NCBI GenBank assembly: GCA_027943335.1
Contig: BSBK01001578.1
Location: 617,501-681,500, forward strand
DNA from: Chamaecyparis obtusa
Taxonomy: Eukaryota; Streptophyta; Pinopsida; Cupressales; Cupressaceae
Direction of reading: 5' to 3'
DNA length: 64,000 nt
A program made the position numbers and the translations under genes. The notes under the pieces are model-generated. The model ran no database searches, was not told the DNA's origin, and saw only the letters and a program-made list of their open reading frames with translations. Shown piece by piece: positions 1-13,327 of this stretch (positions are counted from its first letter, which is position 1; every line of letters starts with the position of its first letter).

Positions 1-1725
1 TGAAAATTTGAATGATGCTAAGAGAAAATATCCAGTTTATGACCAGGAATTCTATGCTATTGTTCAAGCTTTGAAGAAATGGAGACATTATTTGATGCCT
101 AAAGATTTTGTGTTGTATACTAACCATAAAGCTTTGTAGTATTTGGGAAGTCTAAATAAATTGAATCAAAGACATATCAAGTGGGTTGAGTTCTTGCAAA
201 AATTATCCTTTTCATTGAAGCATAAAAGTGGACAGTCAAATAAGGTTGCTGATGCCTTGAGCCGAAGAAGAAATTTGCTAACAGAAATAATAATTGAGGT
301 AATTGGTTTTGATGATTTGAAGTGTTTGTATGAAACTGACCTTGATTTTGCAGAGCCTTGGAAAGCTTGTAAGGAACAAATAATAAATGACAAGTGGACT
401 GATTATTTCATTCAAGAAGACATGTTGTTTAAAGGAGTTTAGTTGTGCATACCTAGAGGATCTGTGAGAGAGAACATAATAAAGAAGAAACATAGTGGTG
501 GACTTGTTGGACATTTTGGGATTGATAAGACTGTGAAACTGATTTTAGAAAGATACTTTTGGCCACAGATTTATAGAGATGTACAGAGAATGGTTAGAGG
601 TTGCAGAATTTGCCAAACAACAAAAGGAACTAGTCAGAATTTGGGATTGTATACACCTTTTACTGTACCTGATAGACCTTGGGAAGATGTGAATATGGAC
701 TTTGTTCTTGGATTTCCTAGAACTTAGAGAGGTAATGATTCTATTTTGGTAGTGGTTGACAGATTTTCTAAGATGGCTCATTTCATACCTTGTAAGAAGA
801 CATCTGATGCATTACATGTAGCTGAATTATTCTTCAAGGAAGTCATGGTAAGATTGCATGGTTTGCCTAAATCTATTGTTTCAAATAGAGATTATACTAA
901 GTTTACTAGTTACTTTTGGAGAACACTTTGGAAGAAGATGAATACAAAATTGAAGTTTAGTTCTACTTTCACCCTCAAACAGATGGAAAAAATGAAGTTG
1001 TGAACAGAAGTTTGGGAAACTTGTTGAGATGTTTAGTTGGAGATACGCCTGCTAATTAGGATTTAGTTTTGGCACAAGAAGAGTTTGCGTATAATAATTA
1101 TATGAATAGAAGCACTAAGAGGACACCATTTGAGATTGTTACCAAATTTAATCCTAAGGGAACCACAAAGTTGAGACATTTACCTACTAAGACAAGAAGA
1201 AGTACTGAAGTTGAGGATTTTGCAGTCTTCATGAGAACTTTACATGATGAAGTCAAAAGGAATTTGGAGGACAATAATTTGAAATACAAACAAAGAGCAT
1301 AGAAGAGAAGGAGACATAAATCTTTTGAAGTTGGAGATGAGGTTATGATTCATTTGAAGAATAATATATTTCCAGTTGGTACCTACAACAAGCTGAAAAT
1401 GAAGAAGTTTGGACCTTGTAAGATTCTGAAGAAGTTTGACAGTGGAAATACTTATGAAGTGGAATTACCAGAGGAAATGGATATATCACCTATATTCAAT
1501 ATTCCTAATATCTTTGAGTAATTTGAATCAAATTATGAGATAGAAGATGATCTAGATTATCCTAAGAAGAATAAAGACAACATTGAGAATATCTTGAATA
1601 GTAGAGTGAGCAAGAGTACAAGAGGAAAAGACTACATGGAATACCTAGTTCAGTGGAAAGACAAGCCAATTGAAGATAGTTCATGGATTACACAAGCTGA
1701 GTTGGATCTTTATGATTTAGGTTAG
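1..1725 (+). pseudogene. Ty3/gypsy chromovirus pol, 3' part (RNase H, integrase, chromodomain)
   Basis: Left-truncated by the window edge. The frame opens in RNase H (KYPVYDQEFYAIVQALKKW, then HKAL-stop-YLG and VADALSRR at about 240-280). The zinc-binding integrase N-terminus follows (HSGGLVGHFG ... CRICQ, about 490-615), then the integrase core (MDFVLGFPRT at 700, [12 protein letters not shown] at 750). The 3' end encodes the FPVGTYNKLKMKKFGP block typical of chromoviruses and a C-terminal chromodomain (YMEYLVQWKD ... SSWI, about 1585-1690), which in this family directs insertion to marked heterochromatin. It is dead: stops at 137, 440, 725, 1057, 1300 and 1519, and a one-base loss near 968 moves the frame from 2 to 1. 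The second catalytic Asp of the integrase, normally in SDRD, reads SNRD. A Galadriel/Reina-like lineage is a guess. Confidence 0.93.
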
Positions 1726-2574
1726 AATATGAATAGTACCTGATGTGGACATCAATTCTTTATTTACCCTAGGTGTTTGATGCAGGAGCATCTTGGGTCT
1801 TTGGGCAATCTTGCATCAACCAAAAACATTTCATGTTTTCTGTACCTGTATGTTGTTTGTATTATAGATGTTGCAGTTGTTGGTTTCATGTTATGAGAAG
1901 CTTACATGATGTTGAGGACCTATTTTGGAACCTTCTCCTATGAGTGCATAAGAATTGGATGGATCGTTTCAAAGTTAGAGTTGTTTTCCTTGTTGTCGGA
2001 GTGGTATTTTCCTACTTTTCGCGTGCTAATTGTGCATCATGTAGATGTTGATCCTTAATGAATCAGACTTTAAAATCTTAGGGACTTAAAGAGGACCTAA
2101 AATAATATTTCCACCTAAGACCTCAAATCCTAATTCATCATGAGTTGGGAGTTATGACTATTTTCCCCGAGTATTAATTTTCAACTAGTTTCACGCGAAA
2201 TGTGGAGTTTTTCATCTTGCACAGTTCCGTATGATGAAATGGGATCTTGATAAGTTAGGGACATGTTCTTGGATCATGCATGGACCTAAATGTAACCTCA
2301 CCTTGATTTTTTTTCATTATTTCTTTAGTTTTGGTTCACTCTTACAGGTTGGACCTATAATGTAATTAAATGCCTGACAGGCCGACTTATGGCTTAGTTG
2401 GCTATATAAGGAGCTTGGGGTTGATGTATAAAGTAATAAAGTAAGAAAGTAAGAAATTAAGGACATGATTATCAAGATAAATCATTGGAGACAAAGATAG
2501 GATGCAAGTTGAGATTCTATTTTCATAATTTCTTTGTATAAGGTCGAAACCTGGAAGGCCTCACAACCAGGCAT
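1726..2574 (+). mobile_element. Probable 3' LTR and untranslated end of the chromovirus
   Basis: Non-coding sequence directly after the chromodomain stop, where the polypurine tract and 3' LTR must lie. A plant-type TATA box (CTATATAAGG) at about 2401-2410 would be the LTR promoter. A short inverted repeat (TTGATGCAGG / CTTGCATCAA) brackets 1778-1819. The best guess for the 3' end is the CA before 2575 (after CTCACAACCAGG). The 5' LTR is outside the window, so neither edge can be fixed by comparison. Confidence 0.5.
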
Positions 2575-3140
2575 GTTGATTGATTTTATTTAATCACACC
2601 AATTTGGTTGCCAGTTGCCTTGCCTCATATACATTGTTTTTTCATTGTTCATGTGAATTATATATTGCTTCCATGTGTAACTATGAGCAGGCCATGTTTT
2701 TTGATTTAAGTGGAGTCAATTCTGCTTGTATCTACCTTGCCCTTGCTTCAAATTGTTGTATTATGTTTTCTATGTTCATGGGAAATATGATCTATTCTAG
2801 GTTGACCAATAATTGTATTGGCTATATAAGCTTATGGACTTGTTCCTAAGGATTTCATATGTCACCTATTGTGGGGTGACATTCCATGGAAACATCTAGC
2901 TATGTTGACATGCCACAATGACTCCTTTATCCTTAGAATGCATCATGCTCCTCTCTGTGTAACACATTCCATTCTTGGTGGGGGGGCTATTATATCTTGT
3001 CATGTAAATCATAGGTTTTTTGAAAATTTAAGAAATTTTAATCTATTGTATCTACCTCCATGGGGGCCAATTTAGATATTTATAATCTTTTTCCCTATCA
3101 TAGGGTCATCTATTTTTTCTACCCATACATGCATACCATC
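2575..3140. other. No gene recognised
   Basis: AT-rich sequence with only short chance reading frames. A second TATA-like GGCTATATAAG lies at about 2819-2829, matching the one in the preceding LTR, but no gene follows it. Confidence 0.5.
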
Positions 3141-3412
3141 TAGCATTGTTTCCCATACTAGTGCTATCAAAATCTCTCACCCTATCATACAACTACTTAG
3201 TCTTTGCTACCCTTATCAACATGATAAAATTTGCCTTGTCATATGACCACCTAGCCTTGCTACTCATATCAATGCAATCAAAGTTGCACTATCATATGAC
3301 TATCTAGCCTTTGCTACTAATATCAACACAATCAAAGTCACCCTATCATATGATTATCTAGCCTTTGCTACTCATATCATTGAAATCAATATCATACTAT
3401 CATATGGCTATC
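3141..3412 (+). repeat. Diverged tandem repeat, about 53-57 bp period, five copies
   Basis: The phrase TAGCCTTTGCTACTCATATC recurs with substitutions starting at 3141, 3198, 3252, 3305 and 3359. Each copy continues through a CAATCAAA-like stretch to CTATCATATG. No coding potential. Confidence 0.8.
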
Positions 3413-4702
3413 TATCATAACATAATTTTTACACATACCAGCGTACTATTAGTGATCACTATCTTATCATTATCTCTTTCATCTAGCGCACTTGTCTATA
3501 ACTTGGATGCTAGATGTGATCTTGTGAATATCATATATTTTTCCTAGGGAAACTCTATGTGGATAAAATCTAAAATACACCCCTTGTAATTATTCATTGC
3601 ATAACACCTCCAAATTATCTAAAAATCTAAATTCCATGCAAGCCTCTACATCATTCCATTTGACTTGTCACCTTCCCTATTTGAATTCTTGACCACATGA
3701 ATTATTTGGTTCATGTCGTATGCATGTTGCAAATACGTCCACACAACACACACTCATCCCACAAATCTACAAACATGAAAATGTTATTTTTGTAGTGTAA
3801 TGCCTCTTCCCACCACCCACTGACATCAGAAATCATTCGGCCTCCTTAAAGCTTAAAGAATTGGCTTCATTAGTCTCTTCTTACATTTTGGGCTCTCTTC
3901 TTGGTGATTTAAACTTCTTCTTGGATCTTGAGAATCTTCTCCATCATTTTTGGATGCCTTTCACAACCTTTGGACACTCTCACATTGCAATTCCACCACC
4001 TTCATCACTCACTAGCTCAACCTTGCCTTCATCCCATCAAGCTTTGGCTTTGTGGCTTCAAAGGGGAGTTCTCTCACACTCACCTCATCTCATTTTGTTT
4101 AGCATATCATAGTATCTTGACCATTTCCTATTTATCTATTGTCATTTATCATTTTTTTATTATCCATAATCTATTTGTCTATCTTGGCTATATGTGGATG
4201 TGGAAACACCAAAGCGGGGATCTGACTATGGCAGACTTGTTAATCAAGCACCCAAAACATTTTTCTTTTTGAGCCTATGTACATTTCAAAGGAGGAAGGA
4301 GCAAGAGATTTGTGGATTCTTCTACCTTCGAGGTGTAATCTTTCTATCTCCCTCTTGTTTTCTTTTTTGTCTAGAATAGTTTCTCATAGTTATTCATACT
4401 TTCTTTTTCTTGAAATTAGTCTAGATTTGATTTATGTTTGGTTATTTATTAGTCTTGTACCCTTTTGTCTCAATATTTGTACCCTATTCATACAAGATGC
4501 ATGCAATTGAACGTGTGACATGCATTTGCACTATAGTCCTCGACTCACACAGGCATCTGGGACAATGAGCTCACAAAGCCAACTAGTCTATCTTAACAAC
4601 ATGCTTTCTTGATTTCAGAAGTTAGAATACTTATATCTATTAGTATCATAGTGTTATTTTAGTTTCTTTAATTTACCTTGTGTTCATTTAAGTTTCAAGT
4701 TC
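3413..4702. other. Unassigned repeat-like sequence without a gene
   Basis: Pyrimidine-rich from about 3840 to 4110, with overlapping frames of up to 114 codons that resemble no protein family I know. The texture (long CT-rich runs, then a purine-rich stretch at 4285-4310) suggests LTR-element debris, but no LTR pair or primer site was found. Confidence 0.3.
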
Positions 4703-4922
4703 TAGTTAATCAATTGATCCTCTTGGTCACCCTAGCTCACTAGAGCACTAGCTTGGTGAGGTGGTGCAAGGGTCGATTCATCCCTTGAGATTTTATCAAT
4801 CTCGAGGGTGGAAAATTCCCTTGGCCATACTATTTTATAAGCAAGTAGGTGGGTTCTATTGGCCTCTTCCCTTCTAGTTGATTACCTTAATTTGAGGGAG
4901 AAATTTTTTAGTTAATTGATTC
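4703..4922 (+). mobile_element. tRNA-derived SINE with T-run tail
   Basis: An RNA polymerase III A box (TAGCTCACTAGAGCAC, from 4733) and a B box (GGTCGATTCATCC, about 4771-4783) are spaced as in a tRNA-derived SINE head. The body continues to about 4910 and ends in a T run. A flanking direct repeat, TAGTTAATCAATTGAT at 4703 versus TAGTTAATTGAT at about 4909, could be an imperfect target-site duplication. SINEs are non-coding and depend on LINE enzymes. Family not identified. Confidence 0.6.
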
Positions 4923-6590
4923 GTTACAACCAACAATTGAGGGATATATTGCCTCCAATTGAGGTGTGTTGGGAAAAGAGTGCTTGAATTATATTATGAC
5001 CTAGGAAGAGAAGGGATACACTTAAAATATGAGAAAAAGAAACATTTCCTATTCATGGACTAGACACCATGTTTTAAATTTTTTTAAAAAAAAATTAGTT
5101 GAATAGAGTACTTTTAGGTTTGTTTATTGCTTGTAACTTGTAATTGTTTGTCTTAGGGTTATTTTTTATATGCTATTGCCAGAGGTTTTTGCATGCATCA
5201 TCTCCATTATATCTATCACTTTTACAATGATCAAACATGGAGACTAATTCTCCAATCCTTAGCGAGGTGTAATAATTAATTGGTACCATGCTTGACCAAA
5301 TGAAAACCATTATAAAAAATATGAACCCACCTTGCAGTTCTCTAATGAACATATTCAAGACCTATATTAAATGGAAGTAAGAGAAGTTCAACACTCTCTT
5401 GCACATTGTATCCTATGCATTGAACCTAAAATAGTATGTGCAAACATTGTTCACAGACTTGGACTTAGAGAGTAATAAGAAAGTTCAAAACTTTTCACTT
5501 GGAAAAAACTTGACAACTTAAAAAGTACTAAGATTTCTTTAAAAAACACTTTTTTTACAAAGTTCTACAAAATGGAACAAATGAGTCTAAAGAACCATGA
5601 GGAATTTTTTTCTATAGAATTGACTATTGAATACACATGGATAAAAAACTAGCCTCATCATGCAAAGTCAGATAGTGGACACAATAGCTAGTTGTTACCT
5701 AGTAACTATTATGAATTTATAATGATTGTCTTTGAAAATCATCATCATAAATTTCATATCTAGGCAAGTAAAACATTACATTTTTTCAATTCCCCCTTAC
5801 CCAACCTATTGAACAATTGACATGAAGTGGATGTTCTTATATTTTTAAGTTAACTCATTTTAATGGATTTCTAAAAAAATCAACCCTACAATGATTTCTA
5901 TTTTATATTATGATTCTTGACACACACTATGAATAATGTAAAAAAAATTAAATACTTCATACAAAGTTAAAAAAAATGAAACTTAACTAAAAAACCACCG
6001 AAATTTTGTCACGTTTAACAAGGGTGAAATGAAGGGTTTTATAGAGAAATATCCAACAAAAATCACAATTCACTTACATTTTAAGAATGTTACAACACAT
6101 CATGGATTTCCATGCATGTTTCACACATTTTGATCCACTGTTTTTCTTTTTTGGGCCTATGTCACATTTCCCTACAAGTTTAGCAAGTTGCACAACAAAT
6201 TTCCATGGGTAAAAATGTATTTTTTTTTGTCTACGGGCTTTGGTGAGTTAGCTCAATAGTTGCTCTCATAGTTTTGAAGCCCATAAGTATTTAGCAACTC
6301 AATGAGTACTTGCCAAGTTTTCCTACTATGTGTGCAAAGACCTACTAGATTTGTCTCCATAGTAGATACTAAGATCCAAAGAGACTTCATAAATGCAATT
6401 CAAAAGATGTACAATATAGAGGTCACAATTGTCCATCATAAGTGGAACAAATTTTCCACACTTAACAACTATGTAGAATAGACAAAGTTACATAGGGAGA
6501 CTATGGCATAGAATGATGCACGACTATGGTTATCTATGTATGGACTTCATTCATCGACAACACAATTATCCATTCACCTCTTGTTTGTGA
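4923..6590. other. AT-rich DNA, no gene recognised
   Basis: No frame longer than about 60 codons and no recognisable domain on either strand. Several A or T homopolymer runs. Confidence 0.5.
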
Positions 6591-7145
<555 letters not shown>

Positions 7146-7807
7146 TAAATGATAGTATAGCATTCGATTAGTAATTAGATGTTGGCCAAACAAAGACGTA
7201 ACTATGGATATATGAAATCATATATATATAAGAGTGTTTTAGTAGCCCTTCAAGGGTATTAGAAGAGGGGATAATGTTGACAATATTTATGCATCAATTT
7301 ACAAGAAAAGACATGGAACCATTATTGGCGGAGGAATATATTGAAACCATTGTATTTAATGTTTCCACAAGACTATTAACATTGGAAAATAAATAAATAA
7401 GACCATTCAATCCTTAGTCTAGGATGAATATATTATGTGGTCCAACTAAATTACTTGAGACTCTATTATGCAGAGGCATGAATTCATTGGTGGAGTTTTG
7501 GGATGCTTCTATTCATTGAGTTCTGCTACAATCTTTGTGTGTAAATGCAATTATTGATGCAATGATGGTAATCTTGGGTGAATTTGATGGTATAAGGACA
7601 ATTACTATTCCTTGTGATCATTTGTAGTAGGAAGAAAATAATTGAGCATCATGTGTTTCAGTCTAAACACTATTGTTGTTGCTTATATGGAGGGAAGATA
7701 TCGTAGATATGAAAGGAGTTGACAAGAGTAGGAAAATAAATAATATATCAATGGAAGAATAGAAAGAAAAATTCAGATCTACATACGAGGGATTAACAAG
7801 TTGAATT

Positions 7808-7809
<2 letters not shown>
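7146..7809. other. No gene recognised
   Basis: AT-rich sequence with short broken frames only. Confidence 0.5.

Positions 7810-7848
<39 letters not shown>
7810..7848 (+). repeat. (GA)n microsatellite
   Basis: About 19 uninterrupted GA dinucleotides. Confidence 0.97.
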
Positions 7849-7851
<3 letters not shown>

Positions 7852-9064
7852 ATGTCAATATCAAGAAGATTGTGCAAAGATAAAAGAGCATATATGTAGA
7901 TATGAAAGGAAGACATTGATATTGTTTGTGGTTAGATTTAATGGAGATAATTCTCATTCATGAAAAAATATTACGGATCATTTGAACCACTTTTTGATGA
8001 AAGAAACAACATAGAAAGGAAGGGAAAGAACTGGAATATCTATTTATCAATGTGGGAGATTGGGAACAAAGAGTAATGTTGGAACCATAGAAGTCAAGCT
8101 CATTCATCAAGGAACCAACATTGAAAGTAAGGACACTACAATGTTATTTGGATTCTCAAAGAGGGAAATATTAGTATTTGGTGACATGAGTGATATAAAT
8201 CCACATCTTTGGTCACTATCAAGCTATGCTAGTTAATTCAAGTTAAGGACTATTATTAATCTATCTAAGGTAGTGTAGAAGTTAGTTGCCTATATCTCTT
8301 ATTCATACAATTCAAATCAAACCTTTGGAATTATTGGCTCTTCCTCACTATTTTCTATTGTGATTATTAAATACTAAGCTACATCATTGAGTAGATTAGT
8401 GTTACTTCCATTTAGATATCAAATTCTTTGAAGTTACTTCTGCAAGTCGTGATCAATCTAAGCCAATGGCCTAATAGGACTTGGCATCCTAAGACATGGT
8501 TAGATTCTGACACATTCTCAGGATTATTTAAAAGGGAAGAGATTTTATCTAAGCTTCCTTTTCATTCCTTCAACCAAAATCCTAAGTTCTCTTGGTTATC
8601 ACCTCTGAAAATTGGGCTCTTGGTGATTGAAATCCATTCCAAATTTTGATTTTTTATCCCCACTTTGCTCCAAATCTTATTATTTCATCCAAGATTCCAA
8701 TTCATTTTCACCTTTCACCTTTAATTCCCATCATTTCCATCAACTCAAACTTGAGTTTTCTTATTGAAATGCCCCTAAACTTGGGTAGAATTTTACTACT
8801 TATCAAGATATTTGTTTGGGAGAAGGGGAAAAATCTAAGGGTTGTTGAGATTAGGAATTTGGAGACATGGCTGGATTTTGACCTGGTGTCAGATTTCAAC
8901 CTAGTGTCGCTATTTGGAGCCTTGAGACATGGTCGGATTGCAACCTACTCTTAGAATTTTTCATCTTGCAATTTAACTCCCAACTATTCAATTTAGTGTC
9001 TCTAGCATGGAGGGCAGGATAGTTATATAAAATACAATATTTATGTTATATTTTATATAAATAT
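7849..9064. other. No gene recognised
   Basis: Chance frames of up to 102 codons (8646-8954, plus strand) show no domain. The phrase ACATGG(C/T)(T/C)GGATT is repeated at about 8866 and 8928, a small degenerate duplication. Confidence 0.4.
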
Positions 9065-9220
9065 TGTTAGGATGTTTGAGAGTGGTTTTAGGTTCATTGG
9101 AGTTATAATAAACATTTAGATTTTGGGAGATTCTAAAAAACACTATTAGGAAGTTTGAGAGTGGTTTTTGATTCATAGGAGTTATAAAGATTTTAGATTT
9201 TGGGAGATTTTAAAAAATTC
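9065..9220 (+). repeat. Tandem duplication of about 80 bp
   Basis: Two diverged copies, 9065-9142 and 9145-9220, share GTTTGAGAGTGGTTTT, GGAGTTATAA and TTTAGATTTTGGGAGATT in the same order. Confidence 0.85.
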
Positions 9221-11640
9221 CAAGGTCTGCCAAATTTCAAGAATTAGCATGCCTCCATTAGTTTTATCTTCCATAGCTTTTCTTGACGTACCAAAATAAA
9301 TTTGATATTTTCCAAGGATTCTAAATCATTTCATCACAAACCCCTTGATTTCAACTTCACATCCTTGACTATCTTGGCCCCAACTCTCACTCATATCCCT
9401 TACTGAGTTGACTTCCCAATGAGCCAAAGTTGCTCAAACTCATCTCTTAGACCTAGAGACTTGAAAATTGCCCCAAAACTAGGACTAATTGGGACAAATA
9501 TCCTACTGCTAATTGAAAAGAGGGGGTCCCCGTTTGTAATGGGGTGATGGTGTGAAAACCTCACAACAAGGCCCCTAGTCACACCATGAGCCAAAAAATA
9601 GGCAAAGAAAAACTAGCAAAACCCAAAAACTCCAAAACACTACCAAAGGGAAATCAACCCCTCACAAGCAAGAAACTACTTTAGGAAAACCAATGAAGAA
9701 CCCACCTAAAGGCATAGCCCAAATTCCAAGGTCAACATTAAACCCTCCAAGAAGCCCTTGAAGGCAACACAAAAGAAAACATCGTGCAAAGACCAAAGAA
9801 GAGGGAGTTGTAACTAAGCTCAACAACGATAACCTCAAAATAATATCCCAACACATCAACACTAAAGCCTAAGGCAAAAACATCACCCCACAAATAAGCC
9901 ACAATCAAGGCAACAAAGAGATGCACTACCATTGAGACCCAAGGACCTCCCCTTCTTCTCCCACCACTTCCACCATTCCCATTTCTCTCCATCGCAAAGA
10001 TTCTCCCTTAAGAAACGTACAGACAAGAGATGTATTGTTGCCTATTTTTTTGCTTTCAAGTCAAAAATAGATTACTATTCCCCTAGGTCTTGTGAATTTT
10101 TTTAAAAGGTATTTGAGTGTTAAAGGATAAAAGCATAGGTTATTTCTAATGCCTTTGATCTACATTACCAAAGTGAATAAAAAGGAACATAGTGTCTTTG
10201 TCTTAGCTAAAAGCTCTTAAAAATATTCTCAAAGATACATTGTTCACATTACTTTGTGGTGAAAAATCATAATTATTTCAAAAGGCTTTTTGGAGCAAGA
10301 ATCTTTTAAAATTCTAAAAACATGTATCTTCACCCAATGATCACCTAGGGTCAAAAGAGTCAAATTGTGGGTTAAAGATGGAGTAAAGCCCAAAAGCCCT
10401 AGATATCCTCGAGCTTGCTCTTTAAATCTTCTCCAATGCAAAAATGGCTACCATTTTAAAAAAAAATAGTAGTATACTACAATTAACAATGAGTTTGAAT
10501 GAAGGAATGAAGGAGCACTTTAAATTTGATGGAGAATGACAGATTTTGTGAGGAAACAATGAGTTATATTGAAAGAGAAGAAGATTTCAAGAGGATAAAA
10601 GAAAATTTCATTAGTAAACATAAGTTTTGATAGAGGAAACATCAGGTTTCCAATGATATAGTAGAAAACAATTAAGAGAAACCCTTGGTTTTCATAAAAA
10701 GAACAATGATTTCTTAAAGGGACAGTGTGAACACTAGGTCATTCTATGATATACAATGTCCAAAGTGTGAGAACGAAAATTTAGCACAAGAAGAAGTTAT
10801 TTTCAATGGAAAGGAACAATGCATTCCAATCATAAAATAGCAGATTTTGTGAGATAACAGTGAGCTTTTAAGAGAGCACTGATTTTTCATGATGAAGAGA
10901 AGCCAAATGCACAAAAATCAATAGATCATTCATTTTAGTAAACGCCAATAAAAAGGGTGAATAGCAGCACTAAGAGGTAGTGTTTTGATCCTTCACAAGC
11001 CCTAGCTTGCAAAAGATTTATTTTTGCCTTAATCACTCATCAGATGTTCTTGGTAAAACAATGGTATTCAAAGTCAAGTTTTCCTTCATTATCTCTTAAA
11101 GATATCTTGGTTTCCTTTAATACATTAGGTTTAGAGTTTCAAAACATGAAATAGTTTCTTTCCATGTTTTCTATTGTATATTGGTTGTTGTCATGCTTCT
11201 CATTATTTTAAGTCTTAATGTGAGGGAAGTATAGAGTATGAACCTTATGTCATGACAACAGAGTAAGATCACTGAGATAATAAAGACAATGATCAATCAT
11301 TAAGAGAGGACAACCATATAACAACAAAAAAGAAGTTATATTCAACGCTCAAAACAATGTTAAAGTAATTAAAGACAACAATAGAACAATTGTATCATGA
11401 AGGTAGTGAGATTGTTGTTACAAATGCCAAAGATATCTACTATGTAAATAAAATCTATCTATCCACTATGAGATCAAAGATACCCCTAATTAGAACAAAT
11501 AGTCATTGTTATAAGGACAGATTCAAAGAGGTTACAAATTCACAAAAAGAAGAAAAGAGTTGCTGCTATGTGTAAGAGTAGTTGTCCTCAAGGATCATGA
11601 ATACATGACAATGTAACATCAGTGATTTTGTCATGTCCCC
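9221..11640. other. Unassigned sequence, possibly internal part of a non-coding LTR element
   Basis: No recognisable gene. An 84-codon ATG frame on the minus strand (9992 to 9738) is hydrophobic after a Gly/Arg-rich start but matches nothing I know. From about 10480 the plus strand is purine-rich, full of GATGAAG- and AAAGACAATG-like words, similar in texture to 13.3-14.2 kb and 18.7-19.4 kb. That suggests related non-coding element interiors, but I could not align them by eye. Confidence 0.3.
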
Positions 11641-13327
11641 CGTAGAAGACCTTAATGATAATATCTCCTTCTAGAAATAAGTACTTAATAATGAATAATA
11701 ATATAATTAAAGATAAATAATATTTTAATATGTAAGTGTTATTATTATAACTAGTAATCAATTCTTTTAATTTAAAAAATTAAACATGGTTGTCAATCAG
11801 TAATAATCTAAGACAACAACCATTATATTTATGGGAGATTACGTGCAGCGATTTTAGGAGGAAGGCCACATAAGCTTAAGAACTGCAACTTGAGTGCCAC
11901 GTTAGATGAAGAAAGATGATTAAGTAATATCAATAAGATTAAAAGTGGCATCCTTTGTAAAACGACAGTCACACACTTATCAAGCCACTTATCTTTGATA
12001 TATTGACTAAATAATGACTAAACTGGACATAATAGTGATCAGTGATTATAATAATGAAATGGTGCCAAAAACATAAACTCGGATCCTTGTATGATGATAA
12101 GTCCATCAACATTTTCATGGAGGGTATGATAACTATTAAAGGAAGAATACATTACTAATACGAAGACAGCTATGATGAATCAAATAAGATGGATTCATCA
12201 TTGATGAAAATACTCAATGGTTAATTAAATACAAAGCAATTTACCATAGTCCTCAGACATTGACTAAGGAGGAAATCAAAACTAAGTTTAAACGTATCCA
12301 ACACATTGCCAAGCATGAATTATGTGTATGGGAGTGATCATACATAAACTAGAAAAGGTGTGATTATCTTGAGGATCCACATCAACAAGGAAAACGTTGA
12401 TGTAGCTAACATTAATACTAATATATATTATATTAAGTCAATATTGATAAAGGTTAATTAAGGAAGGAATTCGAATAAGGGATAGTTGCTATGAAGAGAC
12501 GAGGATGTGTCTCTTGAAAGCATCATTTCACCATACATAATATAAGGTGGGAATAAAATACTCTCATTTGGATGATTGATTTAGAAGATAATGGATGTTC
12601 ATAAAAAGAAATAAATTATATTGCTGGCAATCAGAAATGAATTAATATTGATCAAAAAATATTATATCTGAATATTCTTAGCATAAACAACCACCGAATC
12701 CTACATCAGATAAGTGGAATTCAAATCAATAATTCATGTCCTCTGAATAGTGACAGTAAAGACTGTAAGTGATAGAATACTCTATTTCAGAGATAATAAA
12801 TAGGAAGTAATAGAATACCCTATTATATTAAGCATTTAACAATAGTCCCTCTCACCATAAATCTATGTTAAATTTGGGTTATTAAAATCCTAAACATATT
12901 GTAAGACCCAGATTCTATTAATGCTTCATACATGAGAAGGGAAGGGTTGAGGCAACCAAAGAGGGGTAGTCTAAATCCAAAAGGATAATTCCCAAGATAG
13001 GGTAGGGATCAACGTTCTCTTTAGCTTTGAGGGCTTAAGTCCAAGACATGTTAAAGGTTGATCTGTAAACTTTGAGGAAGCGTATCAATGGTCTCTAAGC
13101 GCTTTGGAGATTTCCTCCAATGTCTTCTCCCATCTTTAGAATTGAAGTAATAATAAGATATGTCCTATAATATAGATTGGAAACAGTCCATTTCTTAGTT
13201 CATTACTTATTCCTTATCTTTTGTTATAAATGTTATTTGTTAAATTAGCCTAGATATAAGATAATAATAATAAATTCATTTGAATCATAGTGACTAAGTT
13301 TAAACATAGAAGGGGACATTATATATT
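11641..13327 (-). mobile_element. LTR-like block, minus orientation (pairs with 16273-17640)
   Basis: Read on the minus strand, the block starts near 13325 with a TAATGTCCCC-like end (plus strand GGGGACATTATA) and runs leftwards. Plus-strand 12930-13160 matches the reverse complement of 16430-16690 with clear but diverged identity: CCCAAGATAGGGTAGGG, GTCAAC/ATCAACG, GTAAACTTTGAGG and AGTCTAAATCC/TGTCTAAATC appear in the same order. Further in, CGTCTCTTCATAG (minus strand, about 12495) matches CGTCTCTCCATAAG at about 16975. The left edge is uncertain. These may be LTRs of one family from two insertions rather than one element, since they face each other. Confidence 0.5.

Noticed and set aside
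9738..9992. 84-codon minus-strand ATG frame with hydrophobic segments
   Set aside because: No recognisable family and no supporting splice or promoter context; left as unassigned.
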